Below, one piece after another: positions 8,850-17,626 of a stretch of DNA of 63,665 bases. A model generated the notes under the pieces. It was not told the origin of the DNA and ran no database searches. It saw only the letters and a program-made list of their open reading frames with translations. The stretch lies in the NCBI GenBank assembly GCA_013388545.1, contig JACAFB010000060.1:1-63665 (forward strand). The letters are read 5' to 3'. The DNA comes from Ignavibacteriaceae bacterium (GTDB lineage: Bacteria; Bacteroidota; Ignavibacteria; Ignavibacteriales; Ignavibacteriaceae). Position 1 is the first letter of the stretch, and every line of letters begins with the position of its first letter. A program made the position numbers and the translations under genes.

Positions 8850-9764
8850 TTATTGCCCGCCAAGTTCAGTATAAGCGGCATTTAGATTCATTTTCAGCGC
8901 ATCATCCCACAAACCAGTCATAATTTCGAAACCAGGAATTGCTTCAGCTAAAAGAATTTCATCCCGGGACTTACCTTTGCTTATTTCCTTCTTAACATAA
9001 TCCATAAGCGCAGACAGATAATCGCGCTGGTAAGCGAGGTCTAATTTATTTCCATAAAGATGATCTTCGTTCAGGCCGTGTCCAAAAACAATCAGAGTAT
9101 CCCTTGTAAAAAGATCGATGCATTTATCCAGAAACTTTATCCAGCCTTCGATATTTCCGCCGCCTTCGAGATCTATGAATGGATAAACTTTATTGAAAAC
9201 GAGGTCGCCCATATGAGCAACATTCAGATACTCCAGTTGAATAACAGCATCGCCGCCGGTGTGAGCAGGAAAATAATGACGGGCTTTAATTATCTCATTA
9301 CCAACGAATTGTTTCCAAAGAGTTCCGAAAGTAATATCTGCATAAACCTGTTCAGATTCGCGCGGAGTTCCTTCATTCGCCTGCTTTTGTAGGATAGGAC
9401 AGTTTTCCTGAGCTACAATTTTCAATACGTTATTTTTAAGTATAAAGTTTCCGGATGTATGATCTAAATGATGGTGCGTATTAAAAAGAATATCAATTTT
9501 ACGAGGAGTCTTTTTTCTCAGCCCGGTTAAAAAGTTTGCCACTGAATCCGGAAATTGAGAATCTATGACCATAACAAAATCATTACGGACATACCAGCCG
9601 ATAGTACCACCGCGTTCAAAAAACAATCCGAAGTTTTCACGAAGGGTTTTAAATCCCTTCGGTTCAGAAGAAAGAAGACGAGCAAACGTATCTTGTGGCG
9701 AAAGGATTAATCCGCCTGCTAAAAGAGCAGAACTTTTAATAAAGTTTTTTCTTGATTGTTTCAT
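8850..9764 (-). CDS. Exported metallo-beta-lactamase-fold hydrolase
   Basis: A 304-residue protein with the core motif 'NTHHHLDHTSGN' (HxHxDH) plus downstream ligands in 'PAHTGGDAV', 'HMGDLVFN' and 'FGHGL'. The N-terminus 'SRKNFIKSSALLAGGLIL' looks like a Tat-type leader in which the twin arginine is replaced by Arg-Lys, so the export route is uncertain. Closest in style to the quinoprotein-relay or cyclase-type MBL proteins of Bacteroidota. The substrate is unknown. The downstream neighbour converges with only a two-base gap. Confidence 0.87.
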   Translation of the reverse strand: MKQSRKNFIKSSALLAGGLILSPQDTFARLLSSEPKGFKTLRENFGLFFERGGTIGWYVRNDFVMVIDSQFPDSVANFLTGLRKKTPRKIDILFNTHHHLDHTSGNFILKNNVLKIVAQENCPILQKQANEGTPRESEQVYADITFGTLWKQFVGNEIIKARHYFPAHTGGDAVIQLEYLNVAHMGDLVFNKVYPFIDLEGGGNIEGWIKFLDKCIDLFTRDTLIVFGHGLNEDHLYGNKLDLAYQRDYLSALMDYVKKEISKGKSRDEILLAEAIPGFEIMTGLWDDALKMNLNAAYTELGGQ

Positions 9765-9830
9765 TGCATAGCTTCCTTCAATAGTTTCAATCTAAATGAT
9801 TGATTTCCACAATTAAACATAACTCAAATT

Positions 9831-10970
9831 TTAATTTACAGCAAACAAAAACTTTAAAGCCCGCCAAAATCTGCTTGCCCAAAACTTTTCTGAATGCTGT
9901 GCATTTGTATCAAAGTAATAATAAATATCTCTGCCTTGCATAAAATCCCTTGAATTCAAGGCTCGAAGCATTTCATCAACTCCCGGCTGAAGACGCTTAT
10001 CCAATCCTACACCGCCATTATCAATATAAATCTTTACTTGCTTCTTTTGGCCGGAATACTGAAGGACATTCTGAACATAATCGAGCGCTCCAATCTGAAA
10101 GGCAGGAGAAACACAAATGGCTTTAGAGAAAACTTCGGGATATTCCCAAACCATCATAAATGAAATCAAACCTCCCAAAGAAGAACCACCAATAGCGGTA
10201 TTTTCTCTATCAGAAAGAGTTCTATAATGAGAGTCGATAAATGGTTTTACTTTATTCACAATAAAATCCATGTATGCTTTGCCGGTATCCCCCGGAGTAT
10301 ATTCCACCCATCTGTTTTTCGAATTATTTATTCCAACTATAATAATTTTTTGAATATCTCCTGATCTTATCAAACTATCTGCTGTTTCATCAACCTGCCA
10401 GTCAAAACCAAATGATGATGTTGCAGGGTCAATAATATTCTGCCCATCATGCATATACAGCACTGGATATCTTTCATCAGTATTTTCATCGTACCCCGGA
10501 GGAAGCCATACAATCAGGTCACGGTCTGCAATCTTATCTGCGTTGAAATTATGATGATAATTTACTTTACCTGTTATTTGACCGTAAACTAAGGGTGATA
10601 TTTGTTTTCCCCAGTTAGTAATCTTTAATGTTATAATTGTATCGCGCTGAATAGAAAGAACAGAATTTTGAGGTACTTGTTTATTTTCATTCAATGCTTC
10701 ACTCTCCCACGTTCCTAAAGTGAATTTATATTCAATTTCAGTCCCATTTGTTAAAGTGAAACTTTTAGTCCACAGGGTATCACTGACTTTCATTAACCCT
10801 ACTATGGCAGGATTCCAATTGCCAAGTTCAGGATAACTGCCTGTTATAAAGACTTTGCTGCTGTCATTCTTATCAAAATTCGTTATAATATTAAAAGTGA
10901 TGGTACTGAATTGCTGAGATATAATCGCCGGGGAAAGAATTAGAAATAAGCAAAAAGTTTTGAAAAACAT
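9831..10970 (-). CDS. Exported esterase (EstD/enterochelin-esterase type) with CBM20-like N-terminus
   Basis: A 379-residue exported protein. After the signal peptide (about 1-19) an immunoglobulin-like CBM20-type starch-binding module is seen (about 22-115: 'VFITGSYPELGNWNP', 'EYKFTLGTWESEA'). An alpha/beta-hydrolase esterase domain follows. The nucleophile elbow is GGSSLGG with Ser264 as likely nucleophile; the acid is probably the Asp of 'YIDNGG' and the base His of 'NAQHSEKFW'. This architecture is common among secreted Bacteroidota esterases of the putative-esterase family. It could act on feruloyl-type or other sugar esters; the substrate is not established. Confidence 0.88.
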   Translation of the reverse strand: MFFKTFCLFLILSPAIISQQFSTITFNIITNFDKNDSSKVFITGSYPELGNWNPAIVGLMKVSDTLWTKSFTLTNGTEIEYKFTLGTWESEALNENKQVPQNSVLSIQRDTIITLKITNWGKQISPLVYGQITGKVNYHHNFNADKIADRDLIVWLPPGYDENTDERYPVLYMHDGQNIIDPATSSFGFDWQVDETADSLIRSGDIQKIIIVGINNSKNRWVEYTPGDTGKAYMDFIVNKVKPFIDSHYRTLSDRENTAIGGSSLGGLISFMMVWEYPEVFSKAICVSPAFQIGALDYVQNVLQYSGQKKQVKIYIDNGGVGLDKRLQPGVDEMLRALNSRDFMQGRDIYYYFDTNAQHSEKFWASRFWRALKFLFAVN

Positions 10971-11157
10971 AACAATTTCAATAAAAAAATTTTTCTAGCT
11001 GAAAATATAAGAAGCAGTAACTGAATAATCTATAATAACTACTACCCGATATATGACACCGAATAATTACCTCTTCTACTTGTAAGATTAGTCAAATGAA
11101 TTTACTTTCGCAATTAACTTTGCAATTTCATATTAGGATTATTCATAAAGGTAACCT

Positions 11158-11685
11158 TTGGAATTTAAATTTGGCCAATGGCTTATAAGAAATTACTCTT
11201 ACGATGATAAGCTTTCTCTGATTAAATATGCCAATGACCCTGAAGTTGCTGAAAACTTGCTTGATAGTTTCCCTCATCCTTATACTGAAAGCGACGCTGA
11301 TTACTGGTTGAACTTTGTGCATAATCAGGATATATGTACTAACTTTGCACTGGCTGATTCGGTGGAATTGATTGGAGCTATAGGACTGGTATTACATAAA
11401 GGTCAAAGATATGGTACTGCAAATATTGGCTATTGGCTCGGAAAACCTTTTTGGGGAAAAGGAATTATGTCACAGGCACTGAAGTATATGACAACTTTTG
11501 CATTCGAAAAATATGAGCTGAGAAAAATATATGCTGAAGTATTTGAGGGAAATATTGGGTCTATGAGAGTGCTTGAAAAAGCAGGTTACACACTTGAAGC
11601 TACCTTTAAAAAGCATTTCATAAAATTTGAGAAAGAAATTGACTGCCTGATTTATTCAATATTCAGAGAGGACATGAAAGTTTAA
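11158..11685 (+). CDS. GNAT acetyltransferase, RimJ/RimL type
   Basis: A 175-residue N-acetyltransferase. The acetyl-CoA motif region is 'IGYWLGKPFWGKGIMSQALKYM', followed by 'YAEVFEGNIGSMRVLEKAGYTLE', both hallmarks of the RimJ/RimL subgroup. The start is TTG with AAAGG seven bases upstream; in-frame stops just upstream exclude an earlier start. One base separates it from the kinase-RapZ fusion, so it heads a probable three-gene operon with that fusion and the MurU homologue. An acceptor amine on a sugar or a small molecule is possible; protein N-terminal acetylation is equally so. Confidence 0.9.
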   Translation: MEFKFGQWLIRNYSYDDKLSLIKYANDPEVAENLLDSFPHPYTESDADYWLNFVHNQDICTNFALADSVELIGAIGLVLHKGQRYGTANIGYWLGKPFWGKGIMSQALKYMTTFAFEKYELRKIYAEVFEGNIGSMRVLEKAGYTLEATFKKHFIKFEKEIDCLIYSIFREDMKV

Positions 11686-11686
11686 A

Positions 11687-13156
11687 ATGGAAATTCATAA
11701 CGAACACAAGCTAATTAAACTATTTGAAGATTGGTCTGGAGAAAAAGTTACATCGATTTCTCCCCTTCCGCCATCAGGTTCACCAAGAGAGTATATCAGA
11801 ATTTCAGGCGAAAGTAAAACTGCTATCGGGGCATACAACAGTGATGAAAAGGAAAATAATGCTTTTATAAGGTTTTCAGAACATTTTCGCAAACACAGGC
11901 TAAATGTTCCCGAAGTATATTCCTACAAGGCTGATGAAAACATATATTTGCAGGAAGATCTGGGAGATACTACTCTTTTTTCTCTTATTGTCCATAAAAG
12001 AATTGACGATTCATTTCCCGATGAACTGATAAAGATCTATAAAAAAGTCATTGATCAGTTACCTCAATTTCAGGTCGCAGCATCTTCAGATTTTGATTAC
12101 AGCATATGTTATCCTAGTCATAGCTTTGACAAACCTTCTATGATGTGGGATTTAAACTACTTCAAGTATTATTTCCTCCGATTGGCAAAAATTAGCTTTG
12201 ATGAACAAAAGCTAGAAGATGATTTTCATTCTTTCACTAATTTTTTACTGGAAACTGAAAGTAATTTTTTCTTATACCGCGATTTCCAATCCCGAAATGT
12301 AATGTTCAAAACAGATGAACCATACTTTATCGATTTCCAGGGCGGAAGGAAAGGCGCGCTGCAATACGATCTTGCTTCATTGCTTTATGATGCTAAAGCC
12401 GACATACCACAGCCGATTCGGGATGATCTGCTGGATTACTATCTTGAAGTTGTAAACAAACATACCAGAACTGATCCTAAGGTATTCAAAAAATTTTATT
12501 GGGGATTTGTACTGATCAGAATTATGCAAGCAATGGGAGCTTACGGCTATCGTGGATTCTATGAACGTAAGGAACATTTCCTGAAAAGTATTCCATATGC
12601 AGTAAAGAATCTAAAGTGGATTCTGGATAATGTAAAAATAGAAACAAACATTAAGGAACTTGTTAAAGTTTTTCATTCAATAACTGAATCACAGGAATTA
12701 AAAAAGTTCGAACGTTTTGTTAGTCCTCCCAATTCATTAACAGTTCGGATAAACAGTTTTTCATACCGCAAAGGTATTCCCCTTGATAAAAGCGGTAATG
12801 GAGGCGGTTTTGTTTTTGATTGTCGCTTTATAACCAATCCCGGAAGGTTTGATGAATTCAAAGATAAAACAGGTCTGGATTCGGAGGTGATCGCCTTTTT
12901 CAAAAAAGACAAGTCTGTTGAAAAATTTCTTGAAAATGTGTACTCGATGGTGGATCAATCCGTTGAGAGGTATCTGGAAAGAAACTTCACCAGTTTAATG
13001 GTAAGTTTCGGATGTACAGGTGGTCAGCATCGTTCAGTATATGCTGCTGAAAATTTAGCCTCTCATTTGGCTGACAGATATGACATCAAAGTTGAAGTAA
13101 CTCATATTGAGCTTGAATACTTGGAAAAAGAGAAAACACAAAAAATTATTGCGTAA
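11687..13156 (+). CDS. Sugar kinase (APH/AmgK-like) fused to RapZ C-terminal domain
   Basis: A 489-residue two-domain protein. Residues 1-320 are an aminoglycoside-phosphotransferase-fold kinase with catalytic 'YRDFQSRNVM' and metal-binding 'IDFQGGRKGALQYDLASLLYDA'. This pattern is shared with AmgK, the anomeric kinase for MurNAc/GlcNAc. Residues 352-480 match the C-terminal half of RapZ: 'FSYRKGIPLD', 'FVFDCRFITNPG', 'TGLDSEV', 'GCTGGQHRSVYAAENLA'. RapZ's own N-terminal P-loop domain is absent. In E. coli the RapZ C-terminal domain binds glucosamine-6-phosphate. A MurU-like gene follows 19 bases downstream, which supports amino-sugar salvage. The regulatory role of the fused domain is inference. 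Confidence 0.85.
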   Translation: MEIHNEHKLIKLFEDWSGEKVTSISPLPPSGSPREYIRISGESKTAIGAYNSDEKENNAFIRFSEHFRKHRLNVPEVYSYKADENIYLQEDLGDTTLFSLIVHKRIDDSFPDELIKIYKKVIDQLPQFQVAASSDFDYSICYPSHSFDKPSMMWDLNYFKYYFLRLAKISFDEQKLEDDFHSFTNFLLETESNFFLYRDFQSRNVMFKTDEPYFIDFQGGRKGALQYDLASLLYDAKADIPQPIRDDLLDYYLEVVNKHTRTDPKVFKKFYWGFVLIRIMQAMGAYGYRGFYERKEHFLKSIPYAVKNLKWILDNVKIETNIKELVKVFHSITESQELKKFERFVSPPNSLTVRINSFSYRKGIPLDKSGNGGGFVFDCRFITNPGRFDEFKDKTGLDSEVIAFFKKDKSVEKFLENVYSMVDQSVERYLERNFTSLMVSFGCTGGQHRSVYAAENLASHLADRYDIKVEVTHIELEYLEKEKTQKIIA

Positions 13157-13175
13157 TGAAAATTGAATTCAGCCT

Positions 13176-13907
13176 ATGAAAGCGATGATACTTGCAGCAG
13201 GGCTTGGCACGCGGTTGAAACCGATCACTGAAAAAATTCCCAAAGCATTGCTTGATATAAAAGGAACAACGCTCCTCGAACTTGCAATCCGAAAACTTTG
13301 CAAACACGGTGTGGATAGTTTTGTTGTTAATATTCATCACAAAGGTGAACAAATTATTGAGTTCCTCGAAAAGAAAAATTATTTCAATCTTCACATTGAT
13401 ATTTCTGACGAAAGAGAATTACTACTAGATACCGGAGGTGCACTAAAAAAAGCAGAAAAATATCTTAAAGGTGATGATGCGTTCTTTGTATACAATGTTG
13501 ATACGATCACAGATTTAGATTTATCAGCGCTTTTTGACGATCATAAGAGCTCAAATGCGATTGCAACACTTGCTGTGATGGATCGGCCATCTTCAAGATA
13601 TCTTTTGGTAAATGGAGAAAATGTTCTTTGCGGCTGGGAGAATGCAAAGACAAAAGAGGTAATTATCGTAAGAGATAAGAATTCAAAACTTGCCCGTAAA
13701 GCTTTCAGCGGAATTCACGTAATAAGTCCTCTGTTATTTAATCTGATGCCTGAAGAAAATGTTTTTTCTATCATATCATTATATCTGAAAGTTGCAGTTA
13801 ACAACCAGATAAAAGTATTTGAGCACAATGATTCTAACTGGATGGATTTAGGTAAGATTCAGGATCTGAACGCTGCAAACGAAATGATATTAAAATTTCT
13901 TCCCTAA
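13176..13907 (+). CDS. murU: Sugar-1-phosphate nucleotidyltransferase, probable MurNAc-1-P uridylyltransferase
   Basis: A 243-residue nucleotidyltransferase with the signature 'MILAAGLGTRLKPITEKIPKALLDI' at the N-terminus and 'YNVDTITDLD' for the metal-binding Asp. The length and lack of a left-handed beta-helix fit the short MurU/HddC class rather than GlmU. Its position right behind an AmgK-like kinase is the reason for the MurU call: AmgK makes MurNAc-1-phosphate and MurU makes UDP-MurNAc. A mannose- or heptose-1-phosphate guanylyltransferase is the alternative. The 3' end is two bases from the convergent lptB. Confidence 0.7.
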   Translation: MKAMILAAGLGTRLKPITEKIPKALLDIKGTTLLELAIRKLCKHGVDSFVVNIHHKGEQIIEFLEKKNYFNLHIDISDERELLLDTGGALKKAEKYLKGDDAFFVYNVDTITDLDLSALFDDHKSSNAIATLAVMDRPSSRYLLVNGENVLCGWENAKTKEVIIVRDKNSKLARKAFSGIHVISPLLFNLMPEENVFSIISLYLKVAVNNQIKVFEHNDSNWMDLGKIQDLNAANEMILKFLP

Positions 13908-13909
13908 GA

Positions 13910-14650
13910 TTAAGAATATCTGTCCAACCTGAACTTTTCACCCAGATAAAGCTTTTTAACCTCCTCGTCATTGGCCAGTTCTTCTGCACTTCCGTGTTTA
14001 AAGATTACTCCATTGATAAGGATATAAGCTTTATCAACAATACTTAAAGTTTCATGCACATTATGATCGGTTATCAAAACTCCGATTCCACGGTTTTTTA
14101 GATTGGCTACTATATTCATTATATCTTCAACGGCGATAGGATCGATGCCAGCAAATGGTTCGTCGAGCAAAATGAAACTCGGATCAGTAGCCAGCGCTCT
14201 TGCAATTTCAGTTCTTCTTCTCTCACCGCCGCTCAACTGAAATCCTTTGCTCTTCCTGATATTACCAATTGAAAGTTCTTCAATTAGTTTATCGCATTTT
14301 GCTTTTTGATCTTTTGTTGAAAGACTTGTCATCTGGAGAACTGCCATTAAGTTTTCTTCAACTGTAAGTCTTCTGAATATAGATGCCTCCTGCGGTAAAT
14401 AACCAATTCCCATCTGAGCACGCTTGTACATCGGGACTGTTGTGATTTCTTTTTCATCGAGAAACACTTTGCCTTTTTCAGGCTTTATCATGCCTGTAAT
14501 CATATAAAATGTTGTGGTTTTTCCAGCACCGTTAGGACCAAGAAGTCCTACTATTTCACCTTTTGAAACCTGGACTGATGCTTTATTAACAACTGTTCTT
14601 TTTTTATAAATCTTTACAAGATCTTCGCTTCTAAGTGTAGTTGGATTCAT
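13910..14650 (-). CDS. lptB: LPS export ABC transporter ATPase LptB
   Basis: A 246-residue ABC ATPase that matches LptB throughout: Walker A 'GPNGAGKTTTFYMITG', 'IGYLPQEASIFRRLTVEENL', signature 'LSGGERRRTEIARALA', Walker B 'FILLDEPFAGIDPIAV' and the H-loop 'ITDHNV'. It powers extraction of LPS from the inner membrane together with LptFG, which are not in this window. It is the last gene of the kdsA-lptB operon, three bases after the ostA-like gene. Highly confident. Confidence 0.97.
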   Translation of the reverse strand: MNPTTLRSEDLVKIYKKRTVVNKASVQVSKGEIVGLLGPNGAGKTTTFYMITGMIKPEKGKVFLDEKEITTVPMYKRAQMGIGYLPQEASIFRRLTVEENLMAVLQMTSLSTKDQKAKCDKLIEELSIGNIRKSKGFQLSGGERRRTEIARALATDPSFILLDEPFAGIDPIAVEDIMNIVANLKNRGIGVLITDHNVHETLSIVDKAYILINGVIFKHGSAEELANDEEVKKLYLGEKFRLDRYS

Positions 14651-14653
14651 AAT

Positions 14654-16090
14654 TTAGTTTTTAATAGATAATTTTGATTTGGGTTTAATTTTACTAAAGT
14701 AATTTTTTAATAAAATTTCTTTAATAGGACGATTTTCATAAAAGAAGAATCTGGGAAGATTAAATGATTTTTCAAGTCCAACTACTTTATTCTCGGGATA
14801 ATATTCACTGTTCGGTGAGCCGAAAAGCCTTACTTCGTCCACTTCATTATCTGTAAATATGATTTTTGCACTTTGAGAGGATGATTTGATTAATCCATTA
14901 GGTTCGTCCTCTTCAAAGATGTAATAAATGCTGAAGACCGAGCCGTCAAATTCTGATTTATCAACTTTATTATCATCAAAAAATATGCGGATAGTATCAC
15001 CGGTGCTTTGATCAAACCTTTGTTTGAAAATCTTATGCTGCGAAAGTAAAAATGCATTTCGGAAAATGAACAGATTCTTAATTGAGTTTTCGTGCAAAGA
15101 TATTAATACTGAGTCACCGGTTAACTGAGAATTTTCATACCATAAAACAGGCTGTTGTTTTGATTTACCGGTTTTCATCGTTACAATTTTTTCAGCCGAC
15201 CGGAAATAAATAGTTAAATCATTTATCGAGGCAAAATCCCCTCTTACAATTTTTACAGAGTCAGTTGCTATGAATTTATTTGTTGAGTCCCTGAAAGCTT
15301 CCATAACTTTTGAAACAATAACAAGAGTATCAAGACGCTGTTCCTTTCGTTCCCGAACACCGAATTCAGTAGTGTCAGTTACAGTTACATATGAAGTATC
15401 GATTTGCATCAGGAGAGGATTCCGGTTGACAAGCGTATAATTTTTTCCAGAATAATCTTCAAGATGATCGCCGTAAATGATAGTGTTATTTTCAAGGCTC
15501 TTTACACTCACATTTGAATTAGCGATGGTGTTCTTTTCTTTTCTATAATGTTCCAAACTATCTGCCTGAATCAAACTTTTTGGATCGACTATTTTAACTC
15601 TTCCAACAGCAATTGCTTTATCCAGGTTTCTGAAATACGTTAACTCGTCGGAGGTAAGTGTGCTAACTGAATCATACAATACAACATTCTGCCAGAAATA
15701 TGCTCTGTCCTCATTAAAAAAGTATTTACCATTCTGAGCTTTCAAAATTACTTTCCCATCGTCAAGTGTAACTCCTTTGGTGCTTTCTGATTTTCTCTGG
15801 TTTCCGTAATAAAATCCTTCCGGGGTTCTGATAGTCAGGCTATCCTGTTTTGCAACCACATCGCCAATCAGTTCAGCATCATTTCTGGAGATATACTGAA
15901 TTGCTTTATTGCAGGTAATTACCACATTACCCTGAGTTAAGACAACATTGCCATAAACCTCTCTGATTGATTCTCCGTTAATCATTTTCCCGACAAGGCT
16001 GTCACCCACTACTGTAATGAACTGGTTTTCCTCCTGAGAATAGGAAAATGAAAAAAGTATTAAGCATAAAACTGCGATTCGGATTAACAT
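14654..16090 (-). CDS. OstA-like protein of the LPS transport pathway
   Basis: A 478-residue exported protein (signal peptide 1-18). The N-terminal 180 residues carry OstA/LptA jellyroll repeats: 'VYGNVVLTQGNVVITCNKAIQYI', 'LIGDVVAKQDSLTI', 'GVTLDDGKVILKAQNG'. Proteins of this length lie between LptA (about 180) and LptD (about 800) and are common in Bacteroidota, where they take the LptA place as a periplasmic LPS bridge. The C-terminal half continues as strand-rich repeats of the same kind. Its position between lptC and lptB supports this. Seven bases separate it from lptC. Confidence 0.85.
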   Translation of the reverse strand: MLIRIAVLCLILFSFSYSQEENQFITVVGDSLVGKMINGESIREVYGNVVLTQGNVVITCNKAIQYISRNDAELIGDVVAKQDSLTIRTPEGFYYGNQRKSESTKGVTLDDGKVILKAQNGKYFFNEDRAYFWQNVVLYDSVSTLTSDELTYFRNLDKAIAVGRVKIVDPKSLIQADSLEHYRKEKNTIANSNVSVKSLENNTIIYGDHLEDYSGKNYTLVNRNPLLMQIDTSYVTVTDTTEFGVRERKEQRLDTLVIVSKVMEAFRDSTNKFIATDSVKIVRGDFASINDLTIYFRSAEKIVTMKTGKSKQQPVLWYENSQLTGDSVLISLHENSIKNLFIFRNAFLLSQHKIFKQRFDQSTGDTIRIFFDDNKVDKSEFDGSVFSIYYIFEEDEPNGLIKSSSQSAKIIFTDNEVDEVRLFGSPNSEYYPENKVVGLEKSFNLPRFFFYENRPIKEILLKNYFSKIKPKSKLSIKN

Positions 16091-16096
16091 AAAAAA

Positions 16097-16633
16097 TTAT
16101 AAACTATCCCGTCTTGTAATATATGTGATATTGTAAATTACATAGTTCCTTAAATTTTGATCTGATTCAAAGCCATAACCCTGAATTTTTTCTTTTGGCG
16201 TCAGAATTGTAACGAATTTATCAGAAATAATTTTTCTGTCACGGTTTCTCCACTTCATTTCTTCAGTAGTGATAACAATTCCGCTGTCATTAACTGCAAC
16301 AACACTATCAATTGCGTATAAATCATTGGTTCGATCATCAACTTTGCCGCGTTTAGCAGTTAAAGTGGTTGTTTTAACTTCCTGCTGATTAAAAAAATCA
16401 ACTCTGATGTTTTTATCAAGAAGAGTTTCCCGTGATTCACGAAAAACACGTATATGTCCGGCATTCAAAATTGCACGTGTTTTTCCCGAGTCTGTGAAGA
16501 ACACTCTTGAGTTCCAGCTTTCCTGTGCAGGAAGCTCTCTTACATTCAAATCTTTGTTAATTGCTGGTTTAACTCTTTCACTATCGCATGAAATGAAACT
16601 GAGAAGCAACAAAATCATTAAAAAGATTTTCAT
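16097..16633 (-). CDS. lptC: LPS export periplasmic protein LptC
   Basis: A 178-residue protein with a lipoprotein-type leader (MKIFLMILLLLSFISC); E. coli LptC is instead anchored by a transmembrane helix, so lipid anchoring is a group-specific feature. The strand-rich body ('LNAGHIRVFRE', 'TTTLTAKRGKVDDRTNDLYA', 'ITTEEMKWRNRDRKIISD') is the LptC/OstA-type jellyroll. It passes LPS from the LptB2FG complex to the LptA-like protein. Start and preceding stop overlap as ATGA with kdsD. Confidence 0.88.
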   Translation of the reverse strand: MKIFLMILLLLSFISCDSERVKPAINKDLNVRELPAQESWNSRVFFTDSGKTRAILNAGHIRVFRESRETLLDKNIRVDFFNQQEVKTTTLTAKRGKVDDRTNDLYAIDSVVAVNDSGIVITTEEMKWRNRDRKIISDKFVTILTPKEKIQGYGFESDQNLRNYVIYNITYITRRDSL

Positions 16634-17607
16634 CTTTGCTTCAATCCAAGGTTAATTAAATCATGCAAATGAACAATTCCAATGGGAAAATTCCTATCAT
16701 CTATTACAATAAGCGAAGTAATTTTATAATTTTCCATTTGCTGCAAAGCCAGTGAAGCAAGTTGAGTAGGTTTTATTGTTTTGGGATTCTTTGTCATAAC
16801 ATCTTTGGCTTTGAGGTCTTTAATATCAAGAGTACGTTCAAGCAATCTTCTTAAATCACCGTCTGTAATTATTCCACAGAGAAGCCCATTATCATCAATC
16901 ACACAAGTTGTCCCAAGTCTTTTAGAGGTGATCTCGATAATAACATCTTTGATTGAAGCTTCTTTGTTGACCAGCGGAATTTTATCTCCGGTAATCATTA
17001 TTTCACGTAGTTCGAGTGAAAGACGTTTACCAAGACTTCCTCCGGGATGAAGCATAGCAAAGTCTTCCCTGGTAAAGTTTCTGAGTTTAAGAAGCGCAAC
17101 AGACAATGCATCACCCATAACTAATGCAGCTGTGGTTGATGATGTAGGGGCAAGATCATAAGGACAGGCTTCTTCTTTAACGAAAATATTGAGCCAAATA
17201 TCACATTGACTGGCAATTTTACTCTTTTCATCACCTGTCATTGCAATTAATTTTATATTCAATCTCCTGAGCATTGGGACCAGATTCATTATCTCTTCAG
17301 TGGCGCCGCTTTTACTAATAAGAATTACCACATCTTCTTTTCGAACCATTCCGAGATCACCATGTAATGCATCAGTAGGATGTAAATAAATTGCCGGTGA
17401 GCCGGTTGAGTTTAAGGTTGCTACAATCTTCCGGGCAATAATTCCGGATTTACCCATTCCGGTTAAAACAATACGGCCTTTACATTCATAAAGAATTTTT
17501 ACTGCTTTGGCAAAGTTTTCATTTATGCTCTTATTGAGGTTTATAATTGCTTCGCCTTCAATTCTGATGACTTCAAGGCCTTGCTTAATTATTTCTTCAG
17601 TCGACAA
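16630..17607 (-). CDS. kdsD: Arabinose-5-phosphate isomerase (KpsF/GutQ family)
   Basis: A 325-residue enzyme: a SIS sugar-isomerase domain (about 35-190, 'GMGKSGIIARKIVATLNSTGSPAIYLHPTDALHGDLGMV') followed by two CBS domains (about 205-325). It converts ribulose-5-phosphate to arabinose-5-phosphate, the first step of Kdo synthesis. KdsA, the next enzyme, is two genes upstream in the same operon. The start is TTG, supported by a strong AAGGAG eight bases away. The 3' end overlaps lptC by four bases. Confidence 0.95.
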   Translation of the reverse strand: MSTEEIIKQGLEVIRIEGEAIINLNKSINENFAKAVKILYECKGRIVLTGMGKSGIIARKIVATLNSTGSPAIYLHPTDALHGDLGMVRKEDVVILISKSGATEEIMNLVPMLRRLNIKLIAMTGDEKSKIASQCDIWLNIFVKEEACPYDLAPTSSTTAALVMGDALSVALLKLRNFTREDFAMLHPGGSLGKRLSLELREIMITGDKIPLVNKEASIKDVIIEITSKRLGTTCVIDDNGLLCGIITDGDLRRLLERTLDIKDLKAKDVMTKNPKTIKPTQLASLALQQMENYKITSLIVIDDRNFPIGIVHLHDLINLGLKQR

Positions 17608-17626
17608 TAGTTTTTCTCCTTAACAC

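Noticed and set aside
8850..9764. True beta-lactamase (antibiotic resistance)
   Set aside because: The HxHxDH motif is shared by the whole superfamily; the leader and overall sequence do not resemble class B lactamases.
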